A DNA stretch of 64,000 nt from DATBGZ01 sp036557785 (GTDB taxonomy: Bacteria; Actinomycetota; Actinomycetes; Mycobacteriales; Micromonosporaceae). The notes below the pieces were generated by a model. That model searched no databases. It was not told where the DNA came from and worked only from the letters and a program-made list of their open reading frames with translations. Of this stretch, positions 1-9,719 are shown piece by piece (position 1 is the stretch's first letter; each line of letters starts with the position of its first letter). Where the stretch lies: positions 7,319 through 71,318 of the forward strand of contig DATBGZ010000056.1 of the NCBI GenBank assembly GCA_036557785.1, written 5' to 3'. The translations under genes were made by a program, and so were the position numbers.

Positions 1-968
1 GCGACATCTGCTCGGGGCTGGCCTCGCAGTACGAGGGGACCAATGTCTCCCTGTCGCTGCCGAGCACCCGCGTCGACGCGTTCAACGTCACGCTGGCCGA
101 ACAGCTGTCCCGCAACGGCCGGCGGACGGGGCTGACCTTCGCCCCGGAGGGCGGCTCGGAGCGGATCCGCAAGGTGATCAACAAGATGGTCACCGAGGAG
201 GATCTCATCCGTACCGTGGTCACCGCGTACTCGCACGGCTGGCGCCAGGTCAAGCTCTACTTCATGTGCGGCCTGCCGACGGAGACCGACGACGATGTGC
301 TGCAGATCGCCCGGCTGGCGCACGAGGTGATCAGGGCGGGTCGGGCGGCGACGGGCTCCCGGGACATCCGCTGTACGGTCTCGATCGGCGGGTTCGTGCC
401 CAAACCGCACACGCCGTTCCAATGGGCCGCGATGACGCCGCCCGACGTGATCGACCATCGGCTGCGGTTACTCAAACAGGCGATCAACGGCCAGCCCGCC
501 GGCTCCGGAGCGTCCGACAGGTCGCTCGGCCGTGCCATCGGCTACCGCTACCACGACGGCCAGCCGTCGTTGATCGAGGGCCTGCTCGCCCGGGGTGACC
601 GCCGGGTCGGCCCGGTCATCCGCCGGGTGTGGGAGCAGGGCGGCCGGTTCGACGGGTGGTCCGAGCACTTCAGTTTCCCGCGGTGGGTCGACGCGGCCGC
701 GGCGGTCCTGCCACCGCTGGGCGTGTCACTGGAGTGGTACACCACCCGGGAGCGGTTCGAGGACGAGGTCCTGCCCTGGGACCACCTGGACTCCGGCCTG
801 GACAAGCACTGGCTGTGGCGGGATTGGCGCGACGCGCTGGCGGAGCAGGAGCAGGACGACTGCCGGTGGACCCCGTGCTTCGACTGCGGTGTGTGCCCGG
901 CCATGGACACCGAGATCCAGGTCGGACCGAGCGGTCGCAAGCTTCTCCCGTTCAGCCCCGCCTCGTAG
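1..968 (+). CDS. Radical SAM protein, TIGR03960-like, C-terminal part (5' end outside window)
   Basis: The gene is open from the first bases (frame starting at base 3) to TAG at 968, so only about 321 C-terminal residues are visible. The visible part holds the end of a radical SAM core (TFAPEGGSERIR, then YFMCGLPTETDDDV) and a Cys-rich tail, CFDCGVCPAMDTEIQVGP. In actinobacteria this large radical SAM protein is normally followed by the DUF2344 protein and by RNase E/G, exactly as here. The family's substrate is not established; the pairing suggests an RNA or protein modification role. The [4Fe-4S]-binding CxxxCxxC motif would lie upstream of the window and cannot be checked. Confidence 0.88.
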   Translation, partial: DICSGLASQYEGTNVSLSLPSTRVDAFNVTLAEQLSRNGRRTGLTFAPEGGSERIRKVINKMVTEEDLIRTVVTAYSHGWRQVKLYFMCGLPTETDDDVLQIARLAHEVIRAGRAATGSRDIRCTVSIGGFVPKPHTPFQWAAMTPPDVIDHRLRLLKQAINGQPAGSGASDRSLGRAIGYRYHDGQPSLIEGLLARGDRRVGPVIRRVWEQGGRFDGWSEHFSFPRWVDAAAAVLPPLGVSLEWYTTRERFEDEVLPWDHLDSGLDKHWLWRDWRDALAEQEQDDCRWTPCFDCGVCPAMDTEIQVGPSGRKLLPFSPAS

Positions 969-1003
969 GCATCGTCAAACGCCAGGAAGGTGCCCTTCAT
1001 CCG

Positions 1004-1957
1004 ATGGCCAAGCCTCAGCCGGAGCAGAGCCAACTCCCCGTCGTGCAGCGGCTGCGGGTCCGCTACGCCAAGCGAGGCCCGTTGCGCTTCACATCCCACC
1101 GCGACTTCGCGCGTGCGTTCGAGCGAGCCATCCGACGGGCCGGCCTTCCGATCGCCTTCTCGCAGGGCTTCACCCCCCATCCCCGCATCTCGTACGCGAG
1201 CGCCGCACCCACGGGTGCCGCGAGCGAGGCCGAGTACCTGGAGATCGGGCTGAACGCGGTCGTTGACCCGCAGTGGGCGCGAGCCGCGCTCGACGCCGCG
1301 CTTCCGCCCGGGCTCGACGTTCTGGCGATCCGGGAGGCGCCGGCCCGCGCCGGAGCCGGCGAACAGCCCATCGCCGGGCTGCCGGAGAAGATGAACGTGT
1401 CGCGATGGCGATTCGAGCTGCCCGGCCTCGGGGCAGCACCCCTCGAGCACGCCGTGGCCGCGTTCCTGGCCGCGGACGAGGTGCTCGTCGAGCGCCTGAC
1501 CAAGCAGGGCCGCCGCCGTTTCGACGCCCGCCACGCCGTCGTCACGATGGTGACACTCGGGACGGCTGGGGGTACCGATCGTGCTGACCGGCCGGTGCCC
1601 GGCGGCTCGGCGCCATCAGCCGGTGCAGTACCTGACACAGCGGGGGCCGGGGAGTGTGCGATGATGGAGGCCGTCGTACGGCAGGTCACTCCGGCCGTAC
1701 GGCCGGATGACGTACTGGCCGGATTGCGGGTCGTCGCCGATCTCGTGCCGCCGGTACCCGCACGGGTGACCCGGTTGGCTCAGGGCACGTTGACACCCCA
1801 CGGCGAGATCGCCGACCCCCTCGCGGACGACGGGGAGATGGCGACGCCGTTCGTTGGCGTCGAGTCGGCTCCCGGCGAAGGTCGCGGGGTCGGGCAGCGT
1901 GACGACGGCGGTGCAGGCGTCACCGATCAGAACGATCACGTGGTGGCGTCCGGGTAA
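1004..1957 (+). CDS. TIGR03936 / DUF2344 radical SAM-associated protein
   Basis: A 317-residue protein with the family signature near its N-terminus: VRYAKRGPLRFTSHRDFARA, then GLPIAFSQGFTPHPRISYA and an acidic EAEYLEIGL stretch. ATG 1004 is chosen because AGGAAGG lies 13 bases upstream and the homologous region begins a few residues in. The gene starts 35 bases after the radical SAM gene and is probably co-transcribed with it. In other bacteria the two are sometimes fused, which suggests they act together. The C-terminal third (after about residue 190) is low in recognisable motifs and ends in a lineage-specific tail. The function is unknown in detail. Confidence 0.85.
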   Translation: MAKPQPEQSQLPVVQRLRVRYAKRGPLRFTSHRDFARAFERAIRRAGLPIAFSQGFTPHPRISYASAAPTGAASEAEYLEIGLNAVVDPQWARAALDAALPPGLDVLAIREAPARAGAGEQPIAGLPEKMNVSRWRFELPGLGAAPLEHAVAAFLAADEVLVERLTKQGRRRFDARHAVVTMVTLGTAGGTDRADRPVPGGSAPSAGAVPDTAGAGECAMMEAVVRQVTPAVRPDDVLAGLRVVADLVPPVPARVTRLAQGTLTPHGEIADPLADDGEMATPFVGVESAPGEGRGVGQRDDGGAGVTDQNDHVVASG

Positions 1958-2104
1958 TTCCTCCGGGCGGCCATGACGCGCTTGAGTTGGAACAGACTTC
2001 GGCCCCTTGCCGTGAGGCTGGGGTCGGGAAACCTCGCTTGAGGTCGTCCCGTGCGGCTGCGTGTTGAACGCGCCCGGGTCGACCGGAACTGGAGATTTGT
2101 CCGC

Positions 2105-4708
2105 ATGGATGACATCGCGGCGGGCGGCGCACCGGACGAGCCGGGCGTGGCCCCAGAACCCATCGCACGCCGGGGCCGGTCCCGCCGACCCACCACAGAG
2201 CCACAGAGCGCCGAACCGTTGCCGGGCCTTGAGCTGGAGGCGCCCCCGGCACGCACGCGCCGGCGGGCGACCAAGGCCAGCCAGCCGGAGCCCGCGGAAG
2301 TCGCGGAGCCCGTGCCGACCCGAGCCAGGTCCGGCCGGCGCTCAGCCGGACGGGCGAGCCAGGGCGCCGTCCCGGACGCTGAGATCGCGCCAGCGGACCA
2401 ACCAGCGCCGGCGGCGCCCCGCGTGGCACCGAGCACCGCGCTGCTGTTCGTGGCTCCCGAGCCGTCCGAGTGGGCGGATCGCCCGCCGACACCGCCCGCG
2501 GTCGCCGAGGCTGGCGAGGAGCCGACCCCCGGCCGACCGGTCCGGCGCACACGTCGCGACCGGCGCGGCGTGGAGACGGTGCCGGCCGCCGAGGTGCCAG
2601 CCGTCGAGACAGAGGAGGCGGCCCCCGCGCCCATTGCCCGCCGGGGCCGGCGCGGGCGCGCCGTGGCCGAGGCCGTTGCGGTCGAGCCCGAGCCCCTCTC
2701 CGAGGCGGAGGAGGAGGCCGAGGCCGACGAGGAGCTCGATGCCAACGGGCGTCGCCGGCGGCGCCGGGGTCGCCGGGGCCGCGGTCGCGGCCGTGGGCTC
2801 GAGGCCGACGAGATCGAGGCCGCCGAAGCCGAGGTGGAGGCAGCCGAGGAGGGCGGGGCCCAGGAGGAGCCGTTGACCCGTCGTCGCCGGCGTCGCAGGC
2901 GAGGCGCGGCCGGCGCGGAGGCGGACGGGGTCGGCGAGGACGGCGTCGTCACGGTCGTGCGGGTGCGCCCGGCCCGGGACGAGGTGCAGGGCGTCAGCGG
3001 CTCGACCCGGCTGGAGGCCAAGCGGCAGCGCCGCCGCGACGGGCGTGAGCAGCGCCGCACCCGTCCACCCATCCTCTCCGAGGCCGAGTTCCTCGCCCGA
3101 CGTGAGGCGGTCGACCGGGTCATGGTCGTGCGGCAGCGCAACGACCGTACCCAGGTCGCGGTGCTGGAGGACGGCGTCCTCGTCGAACACTATGTGGCCC
3201 GGCAGTCCGCCACGACCATGGTCGGCAACGTCTACCTCGGCAAGGTGCAGAACGTGCTCCCGTCCATGGAGGCGGCGTTCGTCGACATCGGGCGCGGCCG
3301 CAATGCCGTGCTCTACGCCGGCGAGGTGAACTGGGACGCGACCGGGCTGGAGGGGCGGGCGCGCTCGATCGAGCAGGCCCTCAAGTCCGGTGACTCGGTC
3401 CTGGTCCAGGTCACCAAGGACCCGATCGGACACAAGGGCGCCCGCCTGACCAGCCACATCGCCCTCTCCGGCCGGCACCTGGTGTACGTGCCGAACGGCC
3501 ATGCGTCGGGGATCTCCCGCAAGCTCTCCGACGTCGAGCGGCGGCGGTTGCGTGACGTCCTGAAGAACCTTGTCCCCGACGGTGCGGGAGTCATCGTCCG
3601 CACGGCCGCCGAGGGCGCCAGCGAGGAGGACCTCGCCCGCGATGTGAAGCGGTTGCAGGCGCAGTGGGACGACATCCAGGCCAGGGCGGCCGCGGGCGGC
3701 GCACCGGCCGTGCTCTCCGCGGAGCCCGACCTGGTGATCCGGGTTGTCCGCGATCTGTTCAACGAGGACTTCCGCGAGGTCATCATCCAGGGCAACGACG
3801 CTCACGACCAGGTCGAGCAGTACCTCGCCCACGTCTCGCCGGACCTCGTCGCGCGGGTGCACCAGCACACCGGCCCGAGCGACTCGTCGTACCGGCCCTC
3901 CTCCCCCGCCCAGCCACCCGACGTCTTCGCGGAGTGGCGCATCGACGAACAGATCCTCAAGGGCCTCGATCGCCGGGTCTTCCTGCCCTCCGGCGGACAC
4001 CTCGTGATCGACCGTACCGAGGCGATGACGGTGATCGACGTGAACACGGGCAAGTACACCGGCGCCGGCGGCAACCTTGAAGAGACCGTCACTCGGAACA
4101 ACCTCGAGGCCGCTGAGGAGATCGTCCGGCAACTGCGCCTGCGTGACGTCGGCGGCATCGTGGTGATCGACTTCATCGACATGGTCCTGGAGAGCAACCG
4201 CGAGCTCGTGCTGCGCCGGCTTACGGAATGCCTGGGCCGGGACCGGACCAAGCACCAGGTCACCGAGATCACGTCACTCGGCCTGGTCCAGATGACGCGC
4301 AAGCGCATTGGCCAGGGCCTGCTCGAGGCGTTCAGCGAGACCTGTGACCACTGCAAGGGCCGCGGCGTGGTGATCCAGACCGAGCCGGTGGCCGACCGGC
4401 CCCGGACCAATGTCGCCGAGAAGGTGCGGGCGGTGGCGGCCTCGACGCGGCTGGCCGGTGGCGAGGTGCCGGGCCGGGTGCCGGTCCCGGTCGACTCCAC
4501 ATCTGAGGATGTCGAGCTCGCTGAGGACGATCTGTCCTCGCCCGCGCTTGCCGAGATCGACATGGACGAGTCCGAGCAGAGCCCGGAGATTGCCGGGGGC
4601 GACTTCGGGGCGACCGACGATCTCGTGCCCGTCAACGACGAGTCGGAACACCCCTCAGCCCGGCGCCGAGCGCGCCGAGGGAGCTCGCGCCGGCGTACCC
4701 GTCCGTGA
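2105..4708 (+). CDS. rne: Ribonuclease E/G
   Basis: RNase E/G endoribonuclease for mRNA decay and rRNA maturation, 867 residues from ATG 2105; a GTG at 2051 would add 18 residues and cannot be excluded. Residues 1-330 are Ala/Glu/Arg/Pro-rich and probably disordered, as in other actinobacterial RNase E proteins, with RRRRGRRGRGRGRG blocks likely to bind RNA. The S1 domain begins near residue 374 (GNVYLGKVQNVLPSMEAAFV). The catalytic DNase I-like region has the two metal-binding acids in VIDVNTG and VVIDFIDM (about residues 640-690). The zinc-link CDHCKGRG is near residue 746. The acidic C-terminal tail ends in basic RRRARRGSSRRRTRP. Position ahead of rplU-rpmA-obg is standard. Confidence 0.95.
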   Translation: MDDIAAGGAPDEPGVAPEPIARRGRSRRPTTEPQSAEPLPGLELEAPPARTRRRATKASQPEPAEVAEPVPTRARSGRRSAGRASQGAVPDAEIAPADQPAPAAPRVAPSTALLFVAPEPSEWADRPPTPPAVAEAGEEPTPGRPVRRTRRDRRGVETVPAAEVPAVETEEAAPAPIARRGRRGRAVAEAVAVEPEPLSEAEEEAEADEELDANGRRRRRRGRRGRGRGRGLEADEIEAAEAEVEAAEEGGAQEEPLTRRRRRRRRGAAGAEADGVGEDGVVTVVRVRPARDEVQGVSGSTRLEAKRQRRRDGREQRRTRPPILSEAEFLARREAVDRVMVVRQRNDRTQVAVLEDGVLVEHYVARQSATTMVGNVYLGKVQNVLPSMEAAFVDIGRGRNAVLYAGEVNWDATGLEGRARSIEQALKSGDSVLVQVTKDPIGHKGARLTSHIALSGRHLVYVPNGHASGISRKLSDVERRRLRDVLKNLVPDGAGVIVRTAAEGASEEDLARDVKRLQAQWDDIQARAAAGGAPAVLSAEPDLVIRVVRDLFNEDFREVIIQGNDAHDQVEQYLAHVSPDLVARVHQHTGPSDSSYRPSSPAQPPDVFAEWRIDEQILKGLDRRVFLPSGGHLVIDRTEAMTVIDVNTGKYTGAGGNLEETVTRNNLEAAEEIVRQLRLRDVGGIVVIDFIDMVLESNRELVLRRLTECLGRDRTKHQVTEITSLGLVQMTRKRIGQGLLEAFSETCDHCKGRGVVIQTEPVADRPRTNVAEKVRAVAASTRLAGGEVPGRVPVPVDSTSEDVELAEDDLSSPALAEIDMDESEQSPEIAGGDFGATDDLVPVNDESEHPSARRRARRGSSRRRTRP

Positions 4709-4860
4709 TACGGCAGCGTACGAATGCCACCATAAGTGACGGTCGCATCTAGAGTCAGGAGAGTTTCGGCCATCAGCGGTGCCCGGTGACGGGCGGTCCG
4801 TAGGCCGCGGAGCCGCCACGGGCGGAGGCAGGCGGCCACGGATCGAGGCGAGGAGGCGGC

Positions 4861-5448
4861 GTGCGACGGGGTGGCATGCGGTTGGGTCTCCGGCCGGGGC
4901 GCAGGCTCGACCCGCGGGTGTTTCGATGGTTCGCGGTCGGTGTGCCGCTCGCCGCGGTACTGGTCGCCACGGCTTGCCAGGGCACCGGTCAGGCAGTCGA
5001 CGCCGCAGCGGCGTCACGTTCGTCCCAGTCGCCGTCGGCGTCCCCGACGACATCGCCGAAGCCGACGAGGGTCGACCCCCTCGCCACGATCCAGGTGTGT
5101 GGCCTCGCGACCGCGGCGACCGACACTACAATTACGCTCTTCAATGAAGAGATGGCGACCTTCGAACAGGCGGCTGCCAGCAACGACCAGGCCACGATGG
5201 TCGAGTCCGCACAGGCGATCGACGACCAGTTCGTCAGCGTGGCGCAGACCTTCACCGAGTTGGCGAAGCGGCCGGTCGACCCGGCGCTGCGCCAGGTTCT
5301 CACGGACATCTCGTCCGCACTGACCGCCATGACCGCGGTCTCCTACACGGGCACGACGGTCGACATCCGGATGAAGCTGCAGGTGGATTTCCCGCTCGCG
5401 CTGCAGCACACCTGCGCCAGCGCCTCGGCCTCGCCGCCGGTGGGCTGA
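4861..5448 (+). CDS. Putative secreted lipoprotein
   Basis: A 195-residue protein from GTG 4861 (ATG 4876 would remove five residues). It has a basic N-terminus, a hydrophobic stretch and a lipobox-like VLVATAC, so Cys39 is the likely lipidated residue. A Ser/Thr/Pro-rich linker follows (about residues 40-70). The rest looks helical, with repeated Thr/Ala/Gln-rich segments that could form a small helical bundle outside the membrane. It sits between rne and rplU, about 150 bases after rne. I do not recognise a family. The role is unknown, and export to the outer face of the membrane is the only supported statement. Confidence 0.7.
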   Translation: MRRGGMRLGLRPGRRLDPRVFRWFAVGVPLAAVLVATACQGTGQAVDAAAASRSSQSPSASPTTSPKPTRVDPLATIQVCGLATAATDTTITLFNEEMATFEQAAASNDQATMVESAQAIDDQFVSVAQTFTELAKRPVDPALRQVLTDISSALTAMTAVSYTGTTVDIRMKLQVDFPLALQHTCASASASPPVG

Positions 5449-5583
5449 CGCGATCACCGGTCGGTTTGGGGCGGCGGCGCCCGATGCCGTAGGCTGTACC
5501 GCGGCGCTCCTCTTCCGCGCCGGGTTATGCGCGCCATCGCGCAGCCAGACACCGTACGTAACCGAGCAGGGAGTGCGCGTCCG

Positions 5584-5934
5584 ATGTACGCGATCGTCAG
5601 GACCGGCGGCAAACAGTACCGGGTCGCCGAGGGCGATGTCATCGAGGTCGAGAAGCTCGCGGGCGCCCCCGGCGAAGCGGTGTCGCTCCCGGCGGTACTG
5701 CTCGTCGACGGCGAACGCCTCGTGACCGACGCCGGCCAGCTCGCCCGGGTCGCGGTGACCGGTGAGGTCCTCGCACACACCAAGGGCCCGAAGATCAGGA
5801 TCCACAAGTTCAAGAACAAGACGGGCTACCACAAGCGCCAGGGTCACCGCCAGCCGCTGACCCAGGTGAGGGTGACCGCCATCTCGGCGAGCTTGCGAGC
5901 CGAGCAGCGTGACTCAGTTGCGAGCGGGAAGTAG
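5584..5934 (+). CDS. rplU: 50S ribosomal protein L21
   Basis: A 116-residue protein starting MYAIVRTGGKQYRVAEGD, the L21 signature, with the conserved IHKFKNKTGYHKRQGHRQ basic stretch that contacts 23S rRNA. ATG 5584 is preceded by GCAGGGAGTG. It is followed eight bases later by rpmA, the near-universal rplU-rpmA-obg order. The C-terminal tail after the conserved core is about 15 residues longer than in E. coli (SASLRAEQRDSVASGK), which is ordinary for actinobacteria. Confidence 0.97.
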   Translation: MYAIVRTGGKQYRVAEGDVIEVEKLAGAPGEAVSLPAVLLVDGERLVTDAGQLARVAVTGEVLAHTKGPKIRIHKFKNKTGYHKRQGHRQPLTQVRVTAISASLRAEQRDSVASGK

Positions 5935-5942
5935 GCGCAGGA

Positions 5943-6209
5943 ATGGCACACAAGAAGGGGGCGTCCAGCTCGCGCAACGGACGCGATTCCCAGGCGCAGC
6001 GGCTCGGGGTCAAGCGGTTCGGTGGACAGCGCGTCAACGCCGGCGAGATCATCGTGCGACAGCGGGGGACGAAGTTCCACCCGGGCAACCTCGTGGGGCG
6101 CGGCGGTGACGACACGCTCTTCGCGCTCGCCGCCGGCGCGGTCGAGTTCGCCACTCTGCGTGGCCGCAAGGTCGTCAACATCGTCCCGGCCGCCCCCGTT
6201 CAGGGCTGA
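5943..6209 (+). CDS. rpmA: 50S ribosomal protein L27
   Basis: An 88-residue protein starting MAHKKGASSSRNGRDS, with the L27 core GVKRFGGQRVNAGEIIVRQRGTKFHPG split across the usual positions. The N-terminal arm reaches the peptidyl transferase centre. It begins directly with AHKKG, so it lacks the cleavable N-terminal extension seen in Firmicutes. The start ATG 5943 lies eight bases after rplU. Confidence 0.97.
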   Translation: MAHKKGASSSRNGRDSQAQRLGVKRFGGQRVNAGEIIVRQRGTKFHPGNLVGRGGDDTLFALAAGAVEFATLRGRKVVNIVPAAPVQG

Positions 6210-6264
6210 CGACCGGGCCCGCACAGACGCCCGCGGGGCGCGACTGTGTTCGTGGCGTACAGGC

Positions 6265-7731
6265 ATGACGAGCTTTGTCGACCGGGTTGTGCTGCATGCC
6301 CAGGCGGGCAACGGCGGCCATGGCTGTGTGTCGATCCTGCGGGAGAAGTTCAAGCCACTCGGCGGACCGGACGGCGGTGACGGCGGTCGGGGCGGCAGCA
6401 TCCGTCTGGTCGTCGACCCGGGCGTGCACACGTTGCTGGACTTCCACTTCCACCCGCGTATCCGCGCGCAGAACGGCAAGGGCGGCTCGGGCAACAACAG
6501 GGACGGAGCCGACGGCGCCGATCGCGAGCTGCGAGTGCCCGACGGTACGGTCGTGCAGACCACCGACGGTGACGTGCTCGCCGACCTGGTGGGGGCCGGT
6601 ACCTCCTACGAACTGGCCCGCGGCGGTCGTGGCGGACGCGGCAACGCGGCGCTCGCGAATACCCGGCGCAGGGCGCCCGGCTTTGCCGAGCTGGGTGAGC
6701 CCGGAGAGTCCGTCGAGATCGTGCTGGAACTCAAGAGCGTCGCGGACGTCGGCCTCGTCGGCTTTCCGTCGGCGGGCAAGTCCTCGCTCATCGCGGCCCT
6801 CTCCGCGGCACGGCCGAAGATCGCCGACTATCCCTTCACCACGCTCGTGCCGAACCTCGGGGTCGTGCAGGCCGATGCAGATACCTTTGTGATTGCCGAT
6901 GTGCCGGGCCTGATTCCGGGTGCGGCGACCGGCAAGGGGCTGGGCCTGCAGTTCCTGCGCCACATCGAGCGCTGTGCCGTACTCGCCCACGTGGTCGACT
7001 GCGCGACGCTGGAGACGGTGCGCGATCCGGTGTCCGATGTGGACGCCATCGAAGCGGAGCTGGAAGCCTACGGTGGTCTCACGGACCGACCGCGGGTCAT
7101 CGTGCTGAACAAGATGGATGTGCCCGACGCTCGGGATCTCGCCGCGATCGTCCGGCCCGACCTCGCTCGCCGCGGCTGGCCGATCTTCGAGGTGAGCGCC
7201 GTGAGCCATGACGGGCTGCGCGAGCTCACGTTCGCGCTCGCCCGACTCGTCGCAGAGCATCGCGCGGCCCAACCCGCTCGGGAACCTACCCGGATCGTGT
7301 TGCGGCCGCAGGCCATCGACGATGTCGGGTTCAGCCTCGAACGTCACCCCGACGGCTCGTTCACGGTGCACGGGACGCGTCCGGAGCGCTGGGTGCGCCA
7401 GACGAACTTCGACAACGAGGAGGCGGTCGGTTACCTCGCTGACCGGCTGGCCCGGTTGGGCGTGGAGGACGCGCTGGCCAAGGTAGGTGCCGAGCCGGGC
7501 TGCCTGGTGCGGATCGGCACCTTTGAGTTCGACTGGCAACCGGCGGTATACGCGGGCGCTCAGTTCACGCCCGGCACCCGGGGCACCGACTACCGGCTGG
7601 ATGAGGCGCCGACCCGGCCCACCGCCGCCCAACGCCTCGCCGCACGCAAGGCGCGCCGCCAACCCTCCGCCGACGTACGGCCACCGCCACCGGCATCACC
7701 CCCGGCTCCCGAGTCAGCCGACGAGGACTGA
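6265..7731 (+). CDS. obg: Obg family GTPase
   Basis: Ribosome-associated GTPase of 488 residues. The glycine-rich Obg fold begins at the N-terminus (MTSFVDRVVLHAQAGNGGHG). The G domain has the P-loop GFPSAGKSS, switch II DVPGLIPGA and the NKMD guanine-specificity motif. The OCT domain follows (RPERWVRQTNFDNEEAVGYL), then a Pro/Ala/Arg-rich tail. ATG 6265 is chosen because the family start MTSFVDR lies there, although the frame is open further upstream. In many actinobacteria proB and proA come next; here obg is instead followed, tail to tail and two bases away, by the first gene of the secretion island. Confidence 0.96.
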   Translation: MTSFVDRVVLHAQAGNGGHGCVSILREKFKPLGGPDGGDGGRGGSIRLVVDPGVHTLLDFHFHPRIRAQNGKGGSGNNRDGADGADRELRVPDGTVVQTTDGDVLADLVGAGTSYELARGGRGGRGNAALANTRRRAPGFAELGEPGESVEIVLELKSVADVGLVGFPSAGKSSLIAALSAARPKIADYPFTTLVPNLGVVQADADTFVIADVPGLIPGAATGKGLGLQFLRHIERCAVLAHVVDCATLETVRDPVSDVDAIEAELEAYGGLTDRPRVIVLNKMDVPDARDLAAIVRPDLARRGWPIFEVSAVSHDGLRELTFALARLVAEHRAAQPAREPTRIVLRPQAIDDVGFSLERHPDGSFTVHGTRPERWVRQTNFDNEEAVGYLADRLARLGVEDALAKVGAEPGCLVRIGTFEFDWQPAVYAGAQFTPGTRGTDYRLDEAPTRPTAAQRLAARKARRQPSADVRPPPPASPPAPESADED

Positions 7732-7733
7732 GG

Positions 7734-9623
7734 CTAGGCGCGGCTGCACTTGCCCTCCTCGTCGCAGTACAGGAACGCCGACGTCGCCGACGCGATCGCT
7801 CCACTCACGTACTCGGATTTCAGTGTCACCGCGGCGGTGATGATGGCGCCCTTCGGCGGGACGCCACACTTCGCGCACGCGAGCTCGATGCCCTCGACAG
7901 AGCCGGTGGCGATGGGCTCGCCCGAGAAGATGGTGGAGTCGGTGTCGTAGGTCGCCTTCGCACCGTCCTCGGCGGTCAGGACCACCTCGAAGTAGGAGCG
8001 GTCGTTCTTGGGCTGCCCGGGCACGACATCCCAATCGATGACGACGCTGATCGTGGTATCGGTGGCGCTTTGCACGAAGCCCTTCACGTTCATGGGTGCG
8101 CCCGGGATGAGGACGACCGTCACCGCCTTCGTGGGCGCCGAGCGTGCGGTGCCCGCCTTGTTGCGGGCCTCGACGACCAGGCTCAGCGTGGCCCCGACGG
8201 GCAGCCCCTTCACGGTCGCGACCTCCAGGCCCTGGTCGTTCGGACCGGTGAGGTCGGCCGTGGCTGTCGCGCCGGTGTCGCCGCGCAGGATGGCGTAGCT
8301 GTCCGCCCCATCGGCCGGAGTAAACGTCACCACCACGGTGCCGTCCACCCGGGCCCGGGCAGTGGCGTTGACCGGCACCGAGGGCGGTGGCCCCAGGTTG
8401 GCCGATGACGCGGGTGGGGCGGGCGGCTCCCGGGCGGGCGGCCCGCTCGTCACCTCGATCAGCGGCACGGTGGCCGGGGCGGCAGCCAGGAACGAGATCG
8501 AGACCGCCGTCCCGTCCGCGCTCACCATGGTGGCCGAGGTGGCTCCCGGTACGGTCGCGAAGAGTTTACCTTCGTCGACGACGAGGATCGGGTCGCCCGG
8601 ACCCAGGGTCAGGACAGGCGCAACCCGCGTACCGCCGGTGTCGAGCGGGATGACCCGCCCGACCCCCAGGCAGGGCACGTAGACGCGCGCACCCAGCACC
8701 ACCGGAGGTCCGGGTTGGTCGCAGCCGTACGGGCGCAGGTCGACCAGCCGCGCGGACGAGCCCGTGATCAGCAGCAGCGTCGGACTCCCGGATAGCGACA
8801 CCGGCACCATCTCCGCCGGGGCGGTGGCCACCGGCCGGAGCACCTGGGGCACGCGCGGAATCGGGACGCTCGCGTCGGCGCCGGTGCCCGTACGCTGCGC
8901 CACCCCAGCGTCGGGCGCGACCATCGTCACGCCGCGCTCGTGTGCTACGAGCACCGCCCGCGTCACCGCGCCCGCCGGGGTGAGCGGTGCCGCACGGTCG
9001 CCGACGAGCCGTCCGTCCGTCCACACCAGACGCAGCAGTGCGCCGTCACCGCGCAGCGCCCACAACGTGCCCTCGCCATCGAGGGCAACGGCGAGCAGCG
9101 CAGCTCCGGCCGACCAGGGCACGCCCATCGGGCGCGCGTCCTGGTCCAGCCGGACAACCGAGCCACGGCCCAGGTCGGCCACGAAGACACGCACGGTGTC
9201 GGCCAGCAGCACGGCGCCGGGTCCGGCCGGGTACCGACCGCGGACGGCCAGCGTCTGGGTATCCACAATGGACAGCGATGCACCCGGCTCGAGCACCACC
9301 AGCGACTGCCCGCTCTGCGCCAGCTGGAACACCTGGCCCGCGGCCGCCACCGGCACCCGCGTTACCAACCGGCCGGTGGCCGCGTCGACCTGTAACGCCT
9401 CACCCGTCGCTGGGTCGGGCAACCAGGCGAACCCGTCCTGTCCAGCCGGGCCGTGTGGCGGCGAGGACGGGCCGGCGCCGAACCGCGCGGCGAGGAGTGC
9501 GGCCACCGCGCCGACCACCAGAGCGAGGGCGATCAATCCCGCGCCGGAGCGCCGGGTGCGCCGCGGCCGAGGGCCGACCGGCACCCGGGTCAGTGTCTGT
9601 GTCACGTCCGTAGGTATGACCAC
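7734..9623 (-). CDS. Membrane-anchored FN3-domain protein, T7SS island paralogue 1
   Basis: A 629-residue protein. A basic cytoplasmic N-terminus precedes one transmembrane segment (about residues 28-47, IALALVVGAVAALLAARFG). A roughly 330-residue extracytoplasmic region follows, with repeated short beta motifs such as DPATGEALQVDAATGR and LGRGSVVRLD that could form a propeller. A Pro-rich linker comes next (about 395-415), then one FN3-like module (VDGTVVVTFTPADGADSYAI) and a second C-terminal beta domain containing four Cys. It resembles the proteins at 33700 and 37165 along its length, including PYGCDQPGPP and an APAEMVPVSL-type block. The role is unknown; cell-envelope attachment is supported by the anchor. 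The gene converges on obg and starts 96 bases after the YbaB-like gene. Confidence 0.8.
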   Translation of the reverse strand: MVIPTDVTQTLTRVPVGPRPRRTRRSGAGLIALALVVGAVAALLAARFGAGPSSPPHGPAGQDGFAWLPDPATGEALQVDAATGRLVTRVPVAAAGQVFQLAQSGQSLVVLEPGASLSIVDTQTLAVRGRYPAGPGAVLLADTVRVFVADLGRGSVVRLDQDARPMGVPWSAGAALLAVALDGEGTLWALRGDGALLRLVWTDGRLVGDRAAPLTPAGAVTRAVLVAHERGVTMVAPDAGVAQRTGTGADASVPIPRVPQVLRPVATAPAEMVPVSLSGSPTLLLITGSSARLVDLRPYGCDQPGPPVVLGARVYVPCLGVGRVIPLDTGGTRVAPVLTLGPGDPILVVDEGKLFATVPGATSATMVSADGTAVSISFLAAAPATVPLIEVTSGPPAREPPAPPASSANLGPPPSVPVNATARARVDGTVVVTFTPADGADSYAILRGDTGATATADLTGPNDQGLEVATVKGLPVGATLSLVVEARNKAGTARSAPTKAVTVVLIPGAPMNVKGFVQSATDTTISVVIDWDVVPGQPKNDRSYFEVVLTAEDGAKATYDTDSTIFSGEPIATGSVEGIELACAKCGVPPKGAIITAAVTLKSEYVSGAIASATSAFLYCDEEGKCSRA

Positions 9624-9701
9624 GACGACCCTCGCCTATTCGTGCGTCAGGTGCCACAACGCTATGGCCGACCGGACACGGATGGGGATCGATGTTCGCC
9701 C

Positions 9702-9711
9702 GGAACCTTCC
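9702..9711. promoter_or_regulatory. GGAANNTTCC palindrome, copy 1
   Basis: GGAACCTTCC lies 78 bases upstream of the ATG at 9623 of the minus-strand FN3 gene. It is one of five GGAANNTTCC sites ahead of island genes. It could be an operator half-site pair, or a GGAA -35 element for an ECF-type sigma factor; sequence alone cannot decide. Confidence 0.45.
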
Positions 9712-9719
9712 ACTTCCCG

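Noticed and set aside
2342..4255. Long minus-strand open frame (637 codons) opposite rne
   Set aside because: The plus strand encodes a complete RNase E/G with all motifs. The antisense frame lacks motifs and a ribosome site; it arises from the high third-position GC of rne.
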